A program made the position numbers and the translations under genes. From Amycolatopsis sp. MtRt-6 (GTDB lineage Bacteria > Actinomycetota > Actinomycetes > Mycobacteriales > Pseudonocardiaceae), in NCBI RefSeq assembly GCF_017308975.1, contig NZ_JADWPD010000021.1:62001-126000 (forward strand): a stretch of DNA of 64,000 nt, given 5' to 3'. Below the pieces are notes generated by a model. The model did not search any database. It had not been told where the DNA came from and saw only the letters and a list, made by a program, of their open reading frames with translations. Within the stretch, counting starts at the first letter, position 1. Each line of letters starts with the position of its first letter. This document shows positions 53,818 through 63,600 of this stretch, piece by piece.

Positions 53818-53855
53818 TGGACACTGTCTATCAAACTGATGTAGACGGTGTCTAC
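53818..53855. promoter_or_regulatory. Paired palindromic operator in divergent promoter
   Basis: GTAGAC-GGT-GTCTAC at 53841-53855 is a perfect 15-bp palindrome. TGGACACTGTCTA at 53818-53830 is an imperfect relative of the same site, centred about 24 bp away. They lie between the SGNH-TetR operon and the reductase fusion gene, a typical TetR arrangement. Confidence 0.6.
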
Positions 53856-53955
53856 TCGACGGCCGCCGGAGTAGGCGAGGTCGAGCAAGTGCCGCCTGAC
53901 GTTCCCGCGTGCTGCTTCGTCGAAGGAACCGAAGCCAACCGAACAGGGGAGAACG

Positions 53956-54933
53956 ATGACCAAGATCGGGATCTTGCTGGCCAGCACCCGCCCGGGGCGC
54001 GTCGGAGACCAGGTGGCCCGCTGGGTCGAGGAGCGGGCCACCGCCCGGGGTGACGCCGAGTTCGCCGCGATCGACCTCCGCGACCACCCGCTGCCCCACC
54101 TCGAAGAGCCGCCGGGCTTTTCGGGGCGGTACCAGGACGAGCGCACCCGGGCCTTCGCCGCCGTCATCGCGTCGTGCGACGGGTTCGTCTTCGTCACGCC
54201 GGAGTACAACCACTCCGTTCCCGGCGTGCTCAAGAACGCCCTGGACCACGTCCACGTCGAGTGGAACACCAAGGCGGCCGGGTTCGTCTCGTACGGCGGG
54301 GTCGGCGGCGCCCGCTCGGTCGAGCAGCTGCGGCTGGTCTGCGGAGCCCTGCAGCTGGCCGACGTGACCCCGCAGGTCACCCTGCCGCTGACGACCGAAT
54401 TCGAGAACCGCGCGGTCTTCACCCCGGGCGACCACCAGCTCGCCGCGCTGGACACCACGCTGGACCACGTCGTCGCCTGGAGCACCGCGTTGGCGCCGCT
54501 GCGGGGCGGGGACGTGGAAGCCGCGGTGCGCGGCCGGCTCGACGAGATCATCGAAGCGCTGCGGGCCAAGGACCTCGACGCGCTGCGGCGGGTCTACGCG
54601 CCGGACGTCGTGTCGTTCGACGTCGAACCGCCGTTGCAGCACGTCGGGGTCGACGCCAAGCTGAAGAACTGGGCGAAGGTGTTCACCATCTTCGAAAAGG
54701 TGGACTACGAGCTGCGCGACCTGACCGTCACCGCGAGCGGTGACCTCGCCGTCGGGCACGGCTTCGGCCGGGTCAGCGGCACGCTGCCGACCGGGCAGGC
54801 CGTCACCGGCATGTGGGTCCGGGCCACGTTCGTCTTCCGGCCCGTCGGGGGCGAGTGGGTGATCGTCCACGACCAGGCGTCCGTGCCGTTCGACCTGGCG
54901 AGCGGCCGGGGTGTGGCCGACCTCGAGCCGTGA
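53956..54933 (+). CDS. NADPH-dependent FMN reductase fused to SnoaL/NTF2-like domain
   Basis: 325 residues. Residues 1-185 are a flavodoxin-fold NAD(P)H:FMN reductase (LLASTRPGRVGDQVARW FMN phosphate loop, TPEYNHSVPGVLKNALDH). Residues 190-320 are a SnoaL-like/DUF4440 cone fold (LRRVYAPDVVSFDVEPPLQH, VIVHDQASVP). The two are usually separate proteins. A quinone or xenobiotic reductase with a small-molecule binding or isomerase half is plausible. Single plus-strand gene divergent from SGNH-TetR, with the operator upstream. Confidence 0.8.
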   Translation: MTKIGILLASTRPGRVGDQVARWVEERATARGDAEFAAIDLRDHPLPHLEEPPGFSGRYQDERTRAFAAVIASCDGFVFVTPEYNHSVPGVLKNALDHVHVEWNTKAAGFVSYGGVGGARSVEQLRLVCGALQLADVTPQVTLPLTTEFENRAVFTPGDHQLAALDTTLDHVVAWSTALAPLRGGDVEAAVRGRLDEIIEALRAKDLDALRRVYAPDVVSFDVEPPLQHVGVDAKLKNWAKVFTIFEKVDYELRDLTVTASGDLAVGHGFGRVSGTLPTGQAVTGMWVRATFVFRPVGGEWVIVHDQASVPFDLASGRGVADLEP

Positions 54934-54943
54934 CGCGCGCCGC

Positions 54944-56200
54944 TCACCGGATCCCCCGCCGCCGGTGGGCCACGACCAGCGCCGCCACGCTCAAGCACGC
55001 CGTCAGTACCAGGTAGTACCCCGGCGAGACCGGCGAGCCCGTCGTCGCGATCAGGGCCGCCGCGATCGTCGGGGTGAAGCCACCGAAGATCCCCACTGTC
55101 GCGTTGTAGCCGAACGACAGTCCCGTCGCCCTGGTCTGCGGCGGGAACGCGTCGGCCATCACCGACGGCAGCGCCCCGAAGTACGCCGCCTTCAGCAGGC
55201 CCAGGATCGTCATCGCGACCGTCAGGGTCAGGAACGACGGCGTCTTCGTGACCCAGACGTAGAGCGGGACCGCGCTCACGCCGATCAGCACCGCCGCCGT
55301 CACCATGAGCCGGATCCGGCCGTGGCGGTCGGCGAACCAGCCGGCCACCGGGGTGCCCAGCGTCAGGACCACACCGGTGATCACCAGCGCCACGAACGAA
55401 AGCGAGTCGTCGAGGCCGAGCGTCTTGATCGCGAACGCCGGCAGCGACTGGAGGATGAAGTTCAGCGACGTCGACACCACGAGCGCGCCGCCGGCGACGA
55501 GCAGCCCGCCCCAGTGGTTCCGGAACAGCTCCTTGATCGGTGCCTTCTCCGCCGGCGCGACGGGCGATTCGTCGACGTGCCGGCGGATGTAGTAGCCGAC
55601 CGGCCCGACGAGCAGGCCGAAGACGAACGGGACCCGCCAGCCCCACGACGTCATCGCGTCGTTCGAGAGCACCGCGGTCAGGCCGGCCGCGAACCCGGCC
55701 GAGAGCAGCGTCGAGAAACCCTGGCTGGCGAACTGGAAACTGCCGAGGAAACCCTTTCGCCGGTCGTCCTGCTCGATCAGGAACGACGTCGCCGCGCCGA
55801 ACTCGCCGCCGGCGGCGAAGCCCTGCAGCAGCCGCGCGACGATCACGCCGAGCGGGGCGAGCACCCCGATCGTCGCGTAGCCGGGCATGATCGCGAGCAG
55901 CAGCGTGCCGAGCACCATCAGCCGGATCGTCAGCACGAGTGCCTTCTTGCGGCCGTGCCGGTCGGCGTACGCGCCGAGGACGAGCCCGCCGAGCGGGCGG
56001 ATCAGGAACGTGATCCCGAAGACCGCGTACGCCTGGACCAGCTGGATCGCCGCGTTGCCGCCGGGGAAGAACGTCTTGCCGATGTAGGCGGCCATCAGCG
56101 CGTACGCGGCGAGGTCGAACCACTCGAGCGCGTTGCCGATGGTCGCCGCGGCGATCGCGCGCCGGTTCGTGACCGGGCGCCGGGTCTGCGTGTCCGTCAT
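54944..56200 (-). CDS. MHS-family MFS transporter
   Basis: 418 residues, 12 helices. Family markers: GNALEWFDLAAYALMAAYIG at helix 1, LIRPLGGLVLGAYADRHGRK and LQGFAAGGEFGAATSFLIE. Members import organic acids, betaines or amino acid derivatives with protons. Start ATG overlaps the M20 peptidase stop, so the importer and hydrolase work together, likely taking up and cleaving a peptide or N-acyl amino acid. Confidence 0.88.
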   Translation of the reverse strand: MTDTQTRRPVTNRRAIAAATIGNALEWFDLAAYALMAAYIGKTFFPGGNAAIQLVQAYAVFGITFLIRPLGGLVLGAYADRHGRKKALVLTIRLMVLGTLLLAIMPGYATIGVLAPLGVIVARLLQGFAAGGEFGAATSFLIEQDDRRKGFLGSFQFASQGFSTLLSAGFAAGLTAVLSNDAMTSWGWRVPFVFGLLVGPVGYYIRRHVDESPVAPAEKAPIKELFRNHWGGLLVAGGALVVSTSLNFILQSLPAFAIKTLGLDDSLSFVALVITGVVLTLGTPVAGWFADRHGRIRLMVTAAVLIGVSAVPLYVWVTKTPSFLTLTVAMTILGLLKAAYFGALPSVMADAFPPQTRATGLSFGYNATVGIFGGFTPTIAAALIATTGSPVSPGYYLVLTACLSVAALVVAHRRRGIR

Positions 56201-57567
56201 CGCCGTTCCCCCAGCGCGTGGAACAGCGCCGTGGCGAGCACGAGGCCTTCGCGGGCGACGGGCGCGAGCAGGTGCTCGTCCGGCGCGTGCTGCAGGCAGC
56301 CGGGGTAGGAGTGCGGCAGCCACAGCGTCGGGAGCCCGAGGACGTCGGTGAAGACGTGGTTGGGCAGGCCGCCGCCGAAGTTCGGCAGGATGGCGACCGG
56401 TGTCTCGGCGACGTCGTCCAAAGTGGACTTGGCCCAGCTCACCCACGGGTCGTCGACCGGCGTGCGGCTGGCCCGGAAGTTGCCGTCGATGGTCACCGAA
56501 ACCATCGGGAACCCCCGCTCGGCCAGCCGTTTCGTGACGGCGTCCGCGACCCCGCCGACGTCGGTGCCCACGACGTACCGCAGCTGCAGCACCGCACGGG
56601 CCCGGCCGGGGATCGCGTTGACCGGGCGGTCGACGTCGGCCGCGCCGAGGGAGAGGACTTCGAGGGTGTTCCAGCCGTAGAGCCGTTCGGCCGGGGTCAG
56701 CCGCGGGTCGCCCCAGCCCTCGTCCGGCACCGGGTCGCCCGGGGTGTTCGCGACGACGACGCCCTCGAGCGCCGCGCGGACGGTGTCCGGCAGCGCGGGC
56801 GGCAGCAGTTCGGGCACCTGGATGCGGCCGTGCCCGTCGACCAGGCTCGCGACGGCCGCGGCGAGCGTCGTCGCCGGGTTGCGCAGGATCCCGCCCCAGT
56901 TCCCGGAGTGGTGGGAGCCCGGGCGCAGATCGACGTCGAGCGCGATCCGGACGCTGCCCCGCGCGCCGAGGAACAGCGTCGGGGTCGCGGCGTCGAGGCG
57001 CGGGCCGTCGGAGGCGATCAGGACGTCGGCGCGCAGCAGTTCCCGGTGCGCTTCGGCGAACTCCGGCAGCCCCGGCGAGCCGATCTCCTCGCCGGTTTCG
57101 AAGAGGAACTTCAGGTTGAAGCCCAGCGCTCCCTTCTCCGCCAGCAGCAGGCGCAACGCCGTGAGGTTGACCAGGTGCTGGCCCTTGTTGTCGGCGGTGC
57201 CGCGGCCGTACCAGCGCTCGCCGTCGGCGGTCAGGGTCCACGGATCCCGCCCGTCGCTCCACGTTCCGGCTTCCCCGACGACGTCGGCGTGGCCGTAGCA
57301 GAGCAGCGTCGGCAGCGCGGGCGACTCCGTGCGGGTGCCGACCAGGAACGGACCGCCCGCCGGGTCCGGGTTGGGGTACGTCTCCACGGCGCAGCCGAGC
57401 GCTTCGAGCATCGGCGTCAGCACGTCATCGAGGTATGCCTTGATGGCAATGCGGCCTTCGGGAGCGTCGCTCACCGTCGGATAGCCCACGAGAGTGGCGA
57501 GTTCGGCGAAGAAGGCACCGGAGTCGACGTGGGCCTGTGCTTTCGCGAGCAGTTCGGCAGGGATCAC
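56197..57567 (-). CDS. M20-family metallopeptidase
   Basis: 456 residues. Metal ligands and catalytic residues: YGHADVVG (His, Asp), WYGRGTADNKGQ (bridging Asp), ETGEEIGSPG (Glu pair), SDGPRLD and a late His in LPHSYPG. The inserted dimerisation domain occupies about 200-320. Dipeptidase or deacylase; no signal peptide. Divergent from a LysR gene (104-bp gap), which likely controls it and the transporter. Confidence 0.88.
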   Translation of the reverse strand: MIPAELLAKAQAHVDSGAFFAELATLVGYPTVSDAPEGRIAIKAYLDDVLTPMLEALGCAVETYPNPDPAGGPFLVGTRTESPALPTLLCYGHADVVGEAGTWSDGRDPWTLTADGERWYGRGTADNKGQHLVNLTALRLLLAEKGALGFNLKFLFETGEEIGSPGLPEFAEAHRELLRADVLIASDGPRLDAATPTLFLGARGSVRIALDVDLRPGSHHSGNWGGILRNPATTLAAAVASLVDGHGRIQVPELLPPALPDTVRAALEGVVVANTPGDPVPDEGWGDPRLTPAERLYGWNTLEVLSLGAADVDRPVNAIPGRARAVLQLRYVVGTDVGGVADAVTKRLAERGFPMVSVTIDGNFRASRTPVDDPWVSWAKSTLDDVAETPVAILPNFGGGLPNHVFTDVLGLPTLWLPHSYPGCLQHAPDEHLLAPVAREGLVLATALFHALGERR

Positions 57568-57671
57568 GGGGCCTCCCGGGTCGTGTCGGGAAAGCGTAAG
57601 GCGCTCTGAGGGCCGTGACCATTGCCGTTTCGGCCGTCGTGCGTTCTCATGAAGGCAAACCAGGAGGAACG

Positions 57672-58586
57672 ATGCGCCTGCTGCCCACGGGGCTGACCTA
57701 CTTCCTCGAAGTCGCCCGCACCGGCTCGGTGTCCGAGGCCGCCGTCGCGCTGACGGTCGCGCCGTCGGCGATCAGCCGCCAGATCGCCAAGCTCGAATCC
57801 GCGATCGGGGTGCCGCTGTTCGTCCGGCACCCGCGCGGCATGATCCCGACCGACGCCGGCAACCGGCTGCTCGACCACGTCCGCCGCAGCGAGGCCGAAT
57901 CGGCGGCGCTGCTCGACGAACTGCGCACCGGGCGCGGGCTGCAGACCCGCTCGATCACGGTGGCGTGCTCGGAGGGGTTCGCCCGCCGGGTCGTGCCGCG
58001 GGCGATCGCCGAATTCCGGCGCGACCACCCGGAAGTGGCGTTCCACGTCGACGTCGTCCGCCGCGACGAGGCGACCCGGCGCGTCCTCGACGGCGAGGCG
58101 GACGTCGCCGTCACCTACACGACCGGTCCGCAGCACGGCGTGCGCGTGGAGAGCGCCGTGGTGGTGCCGGTGTACGCGATCGTGCCGGTCGGGCACGAGC
58201 TGGCCGGCCGGGCGCGGGTGAGCCTGGCCGAGCTGTGCGCGTACCCGGTCGCGCTGCCGACCACGGGCCAGAGCCTGCGCGAGCTGTTCGACATCGCCGC
58301 GCGGATCGAGAACCTGGCTGTGCAGCGGGTGCTGGAGTGTGACGAGCTCGCGCCGCTCTACGAGTTCGTCCGGCAAGGCGGCGGGGTCGCGCTGGTCGGC
58401 GGGCTCGGTGACGTCCACCGGGACGCCGAGGCGGAAGGCGTCGCCTACGTCCACCTCGGCAACCGCGCGTTCCGGCAGCGGGAAGCGCAGGTCCAGACGA
58501 TGGCGGGGCGGACGCTCTCGCTCTCGGTGACGCGCTTCACCGCGATCCTGGTTTCGCTGGTCCGGCCCGCCGAGCCGGGAAATTGA
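57672..58586 (+). CDS. LysR-family transcriptional regulator
   Basis: 304 residues. N-terminal winged HTH (YFLEVARTGSVSEAAVALTV, PSAISRQIAKLE) and LysR substrate-binding domain. ATG at 57672 has a perfect AGGAGG upstream, so the longer upstream frame is rejected. Divergent from the M20-MHS operon; probable activator responding to the imported substrate. Confidence 0.9.
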   Translation: MRLLPTGLTYFLEVARTGSVSEAAVALTVAPSAISRQIAKLESAIGVPLFVRHPRGMIPTDAGNRLLDHVRRSEAESAALLDELRTGRGLQTRSITVACSEGFARRVVPRAIAEFRRDHPEVAFHVDVVRRDEATRRVLDGEADVAVTYTTGPQHGVRVESAVVVPVYAIVPVGHELAGRARVSLAELCAYPVALPTTGQSLRELFDIAARIENLAVQRVLECDELAPLYEFVRQGGGVALVGGLGDVHRDAEAEGVAYVHLGNRAFRQREAQVQTMAGRTLSLSVTRFTAILVSLVRPAEPGN

Positions 58587-58612
58587 ACGAACGATCGTGC
58601 TATCTTCGGGTC

Positions 58613-59296
58613 ATGAACGTCGACGGCGTGTTTGTGGGGGAACCGAGCGTCCTGGGTCACCGCCGGGACCGGCCGGTGCTGAGCGCGATCACGAAGGCGC
58701 GGGTCACGGCGCCGGAGCTGAACCTGACCGAGCTGAACCTCGACGGCGACCGGCAGGCCGACCTGACCGTGCACGGCGGGGTCGACAAGGCGGTCTACGT
58801 CTACCCGGCCGAGCACTACCCGGCCTGGGTGGCGGAGGGTTTCGACGCCGAGCCGGGTGGCTTCGGCGAGAACGTCTCGCTGACCGGCGTCACCGAGGAC
58901 GACGTCCGGATCGGGGACGTCTGGGCCTGGGGCGACGCGCTGGTCCAGGTCTCGCAGCCGCGGCAGCCGTGCTTCAAGCTGGCGATGAAGACCGGCCGCA
59001 AGGACGTCACGCCGCTGATGATCGACAGCGGGCGCAGCGGCTGGTACCTGCGCGTGCTGCGGCCCGGCACGGTCCCGACGTCCGGGCCGGTCGAGCTCGC
59101 CGAGCGCGCGGACGGCCCGACGATCACCGAGGTGTACCTCGTCTCCTTCGCCAACTACGGGCAGCTGCCGGAGGACAAGGTCGAGGCCGCGCTCGACCTG
59201 GCCGACCGCGTGCTGGCCGCCCCCGCGCTCTCGGCGTCCTACCGCGACGGCGTCCAGTCCACTGTGGACCGCTGGCGGGCGCGGCGTGCCGGGTGA
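58613..59296 (+). CDS. MOSC domain protein (YiiM-like)
   Basis: 227 residues. MOSC features: VHGGVDKAVYVYP, FGENVSLTG and the conserved cysteine in SQPRQPCFKLA that can carry sulfur. YiiM relatives handle molybdenum-cofactor-dependent detoxification of N-hydroxylated compounds. ATG at 58613 is used; TATCTT six bases before it suggests a leaderless transcript. A palindromic core ACGATCGT at 58591-58598 precedes it and may be an operator for the following TetR gene. Confidence 0.85.
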   Translation: MNVDGVFVGEPSVLGHRRDRPVLSAITKARVTAPELNLTELNLDGDRQADLTVHGGVDKAVYVYPAEHYPAWVAEGFDAEPGGFGENVSLTGVTEDDVRIGDVWAWGDALVQVSQPRQPCFKLAMKTGRKDVTPLMIDSGRSGWYLRVLRPGTVPTSGPVELAERADGPTITEVYLVSFANYGQLPEDKVEAALDLADRVLAAPALSASYRDGVQSTVDRWRARRAG

Positions 59297-59891
59297 CGGT
59301 CGCGTCGCCCGCGGCGACGCGACCCGGCGGCTGGTGCTGCGCCGGGCCGTCGACGTCGCTTCGGTCGACGGCCTCGAGGGCCTGTCCCTCGGCAGGCTGG
59401 CCGCCGAGCTGGAGCTGAGCAAGAGCGGCGTGTTCGCGTTGTTCGGCTCCAAGGAGGAGCTCCAGCTCGCGACGATCGACGCCGCCTGGGAGATCTTCGC
59501 GTCCGCCGTGACCACCCCGGCGCGGGCGGCCGCGCCGGGCCTGCCGCGGCTGCGCGCGGTGTGCGAGAAGTGGCTGGACTATTCGGAGCAGCGCGTCTTC
59601 CCCGGCGGGTGCTTCTTCTTCAACGTCGGCGCGGAGTTCGACGCGCGCCGGGGCCGGGTGCACGACGCGGTCGCGGCGGCGAGCGGCTCGTTCGCGGAGT
59701 TCATCCGGGAAGCCGCGGTGGAAGCGGTCGCGCTCGGGCACATCGGCGCGGACGCCGAGGTGCTGGCGTTCGAGCTGCACGCGCTGGGGCGCGCGGCCAA
59801 CGCGGACGCCGTCCTCCACGGCGGGGGCCGGCCCTACGCGCTGGCGCGGCGGGCGATCCGGGCGCGGCTCGACGGTGCCGCCGTGCGTTAG
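59286..59891 (+). CDS. TetR-family regulator
   Basis: 201 residues. HTH: ASVDGLEGLSLGRLAAELEL then SKSGVFALFGSKEELQ, with a TetR_C_6-like C-terminal domain (FPGGCFFFNVGAEFDARRG). Start GTG overlaps the MOSC gene by 11 bp, so both are one transcript. Likely autoregulatory through the site before the MOSC gene. Confidence 0.85.
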   Translation: MPGDGRVARGDATRRLVLRRAVDVASVDGLEGLSLGRLAAELELSKSGVFALFGSKEELQLATIDAAWEIFASAVTTPARAAAPGLPRLRAVCEKWLDYSEQRVFPGGCFFFNVGAEFDARRGRVHDAVAAASGSFAEFIREAAVEAVALGHIGADAEVLAFELHALGRAANADAVLHGGGRPYALARRAIRARLDGAAVR

Positions 59892-59913
59892 CAGCCGTGC
59901 TGTCGGGTTTCTG

Positions 59914-59943
59914 TTGACTTCGCCGGTGTGTGCTCCGTAAGAT
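59914..59943 (+). promoter_or_regulatory. Sigma-70-type promoter of the small secreted protein
   Basis: TTGACT at 59914-59919 and TAAGAT at 59938-59943 separated by 18 bp, about 60 bp upstream of the GTG start at 60001; AGGGGG precedes the start. A good housekeeping-type promoter for this GC-rich genome. Confidence 0.6.
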
Positions 59944-60000
59944 CGGTTTCGGATCGGGGATTCGGGGCGGCCGAGGCTGCCTTTTCAGGGGGATGAAACT

Positions 60001-60474
60001 GTGAAGAAGTTGGCGCGCCCGCTCGTCGCGGGTGCTCTTTCCGCTGCGGTTCTGCCTTTCGTTTCCGGAACCGCGGTGGCGGACGACGTCCCGCCGCCGA
60101 TCGTCGAGGAATACGACTACCCGGGTGCCGACGCGATCTACGCGCAGTACCACATCCGGCTGCTCAAGGGTGACGGGCACATCCTGTTCACCGACTGCGC
60201 CGCGACCGGCCCGCTCGTCAAGGTGTGGAGCCGGATCGCCGAGCGTTCCTACTTCTGCTTCCGCATCACCGGGGAATCCGGCTACCTGACCATGGACGTC
60301 CCCGACGTGTTCGCCGTCACCGGCGACACCCACGAGCTCAAGGCCACCGTGATGATCAAGGGCACCGCGACGCCCACCGACGTCATCAAGAACACCTACA
60401 CGCCGGTCGGCGAGGGTGTCGACCCGCAGAACGGATTCACCCCGCTCGTCGAATTGCGGTCCGGCCGGTCCTGA
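60001..60474 (+). CDS. Small secreted protein of unknown function
   Basis: 157 residues. GTG start followed by KKLARPLVAGALSAAVLPFV and an A-x-A site (TAVA), a clear signal peptide. The mature part has two cysteines (TDCAATG, SYFCFRI), likely one disulfide, and a beta-rich pattern. No family recognised. Own promoter, and a hairpin follows it. Confidence 0.75.
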   Translation: MKKLARPLVAGALSAAVLPFVSGTAVADDVPPPIVEEYDYPGADAIYAQYHIRLLKGDGHILFTDCAATGPLVKVWSRIAERSYFCFRITGESGYLTMDVPDVFAVTGDTHELKATVMIKGTATPTDVIKNTYTPVGEGVDPQNGFTPLVELRSGRS

Positions 60475-60512
60475 TCCGGCCGGAAATCGATACTACATCC
60501 ATTTACGCGGTT

Positions 60513-60538
60513 CGGCCGCGGGCAAATCACCGCGGCCG
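60513..60538 (+). terminator. Terminator-like hairpin after the small secreted protein gene
   Basis: CGGCCGCGG and CCGCGGCCG form a perfect 9-bp stem with an 8-nt loop (GCAAATCA), 39 bp after the stop. No T tract follows, as is common here. The remaining DNA up to 60672 shows no gene. Confidence 0.6.
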
Positions 60539-60672
60539 GGACCGCGATTTCGTCGCGCCCAGGGGGCAACGAGATGCTGTGTCGTTCCTTGCCAATCCGG
60601 CCACAGTCACGGCCGAATGGCTTTGTCGCAACGGTTACGTGCCGTGCTGGGGTCGGCCTGCTTTTGGCCGGA

Positions 60673-63600
60673 TTGGCAAGATCGTTCCGCAGACCCGTGG
60701 CCGCCGTGCTCGCCGCCGTCGGTTTCCTGTCCGGGGTGACCGCGTTGCCCGCGGCCGCCGCCGAACCGGCGCCGCCGAGCGAGCGGCAGCAGGCCCTCGA
60801 ACAGCTCCGGACCGGCGGGCCCGGCGTGCAGGTCGCCGCCGAGCGGGCCCTCACCGGCTCCGACGCCGACGTGCACGCCTTCCTCACCACCGGGCTCGCC
60901 GTCGCCGCCGAGCAGGACCTGCGCGTGCGCCTTTCGCAGCTCGTCTCGCGCGCGGGCCCGGGGTTGCGGCGCGCCCTGCAGACCGCGTCCGGCGGCACCG
61001 TCCCGCAGATGCAGGCCTTCCTCGACACCGGCTGGCAGCAACCCAGCCTCGACGACCTGCGCGTACAGGTCACCCAGGCACTGGCCGCGGGCGGCCCCGG
61101 CGTCAAGCGCGCCGCCCAGACGGCACTGGCCGGCACCCCCGAGCAGCAGCGCGCATTCCTCACCACCGGCCGGGCACGGGCCCAGGCCGGCGACGACCGG
61201 GTGCGTGTCACCCAGCTGATGGCGGCGGGCGGTCCCCAGGTCAAGCGGGCCGCCCAGATCGCGCTGGACGGCACCGACGAAGACATCTCGCGCTTCCTCA
61301 CCGCCGGCTACCCGGTCGCGGTCGCGCAGGACCACGAAACCCTGACCGTGGCCCAGCTCGCGGACCTCGCCGCGGACGCGCAGGCACGGGCCGCGACGCA
61401 GACGGAGACGGCGAAAGAGGCTGCCGCCCAGGCCCTGCAGGCCGCGGAGCTCGCCAAGCAGGCGGCGCAGCGGGCGGCCCAGGAGACCGAGGCGGCCCGC
61501 AACGACTCCCTGACCGCGGCCGCCGCGGCGGGCCGGGCCGCGGACGCGGCGAGGCGTGCCGCCGACGCGGCCAGGACGGCGATCCAGGCGGCGTCCGCGG
61601 CCACCGAGTCGGCACGGATCGCCGCGAGCGCGGCGTCCCAGGCCGCCACCGCGGCCGTGCAGGCCGGCCAGGCCGCGACCAACGCGCGCAACGCGGCGGC
61701 CGCGGCCGCGTCCGACGCCGGTCAGGCGGACCGGGCGCGGCAGGCCGCGGTCGAGGCCCGTCAGGTCTCGTGGAACGCCCGCAAGGCCGCTGACGCCGCG
61801 CGCGGTGCGGTGGCCGCGGCGCTCGCCGCGGCCGGGGCCGCCAGCGCGGCCGCGTCGGCCGGGCAGAACGCCACCGCGGCCGGCGATGCCGCCAACGCCG
61901 CCGGCGGGTTCGCCGAGCAGGCCGGCGCGCAGGCCGACCGCGCCCGGCGCGCGGCCCAGCAGGCGAAGCGCCAGGCCGCCGAAGCGACCCGGGCGGCGAA
62001 CGCCGCCACCGCGCTGGCGAACGAGGCGGTCGGGGCGGCCAACCAGGCCGCCGCGGCCGCGGATTCGGCCGCCGCGCACGCCGATGCGGCGGCCACCGCC
62101 GCCGAGGAAGCCGCGGCGCACGCCGGGGAAGCCGCCCACGCGGCCGAACGAGCCGAAGCCGCCGCGCGTGAAGCGGACAACGCCGCGAAGGACGCGAAGA
62201 CCGCGGCCGACACCGCCGCGGCCGTGGCCGAGACCGCGCGCAAGGCCGACGACGAGCGGCTGGCCCAGCAGGAAGCGCAGGAGACGGCCGAAGCCGAAGC
62301 CGCGAAGGACGCCGAAGCGGACGCCCAGGCGGACGCGAGCTGGACCGCCGGCGAAGAGGCCAAGCTCGACGCCGAAACCCAGCGGCTGCTGACCGAAGCG
62401 CGGACGCCGGGCGCCGACGCGGCCGTGGTGGTCCGCAACGGCCGCAAGGCCGCGGCCGCGCTGCGCAAGCTCGGCGGCCCGTTCACCCGCACCGCCGCGG
62501 ACACGGCGCTGACCGGCGACGACTACGACGTCAAGGCGTTCGTCACCACCGTCCAGCCGGCCACCGAGCGCAAGGACGACCGGGCCAGCGTCGCGGCCAT
62601 CGCGGCGTCCACGGCTCGCCCGGCCGAGGCGACGACCGCGCGGACCGCGATGGTCGGCACCGACGCGCAGGTGCAGGACTTCCTGCGCAACCGCAAGTAC
62701 CCGGGCAGCGAAACCGACGACCGGGTGCTGGCCACCCAGATCATCGCGGCGGGCGGGCCCGGCGTGCAGGCCGCGGGCCGGCGTGCCCTCGACGGCACCG
62801 CCGACGACGTCCGGGCGTTCCTGCGGACCGGGCAGTACACCGCCCGCGAGGCCGACGACCGGGTGCTGGCCACCCAGGCCGTCTCGACCGGCGGGCCGGA
62901 GGTGCGCGCCTCCGCGCGGGCCGCGCTGGCCGGGCCGGCGAGCGTCGTCCGGACCTTCCTGGAGTCCGGGCTGCACCGGGCGCGGCAGCGGGACGCGCTG
63001 ACCGCGACCCACCGGGCCGAGGTCGCCGGGTACGTCGCCGGCGCCGCCCGCTCGGCGGCGCTGGCCCGGCAGAACGCGGCCGAGGCGGCCAAGGCCGCCG
63101 CGGTGGCGCGGGGCGCGGCCGACGACGCGGCCCGCTACGCCCAGCAGGCCAAGGACTCCGCGGACCTGGCCAAGACCTACGCCGCGCAGGCCGAGGCGTC
63201 GGCCCAGGACGCCAAGAGGTCGGCGGACGCGGCGGTGCAGTCGGCGAACCAGGCCAAGCAGGCCGAGGCCGCCGCCCAGCAGGCGGCCCAGCAGGCCCAG
63301 CAGTCTGCGAACCGGGCCCAGGCGTCCGCTTCGGACGCGGCGGCGTCGGCCTCCGACGCCCGGGCGGCCGCCGACGCCGCGGCTGCCTCCGCCGCGGCCG
63401 CCAACCTCAGCCGCGACCAGGCCGTGCAGGCCGCGGCCGACGCCTTCCAGCGGACGATCGAGCTCTACCTCCGGGAGATCGCCGAGGCCGCGGGTGGCAG
63501 CCGTCCGGACATGACCGACCCCGACGGGCACCCCTACCAGGACGACCAGGCGGGCCACCCGGCCTACCACGAGCCGACGCCGTGGGAACGGGCCGCGCTG

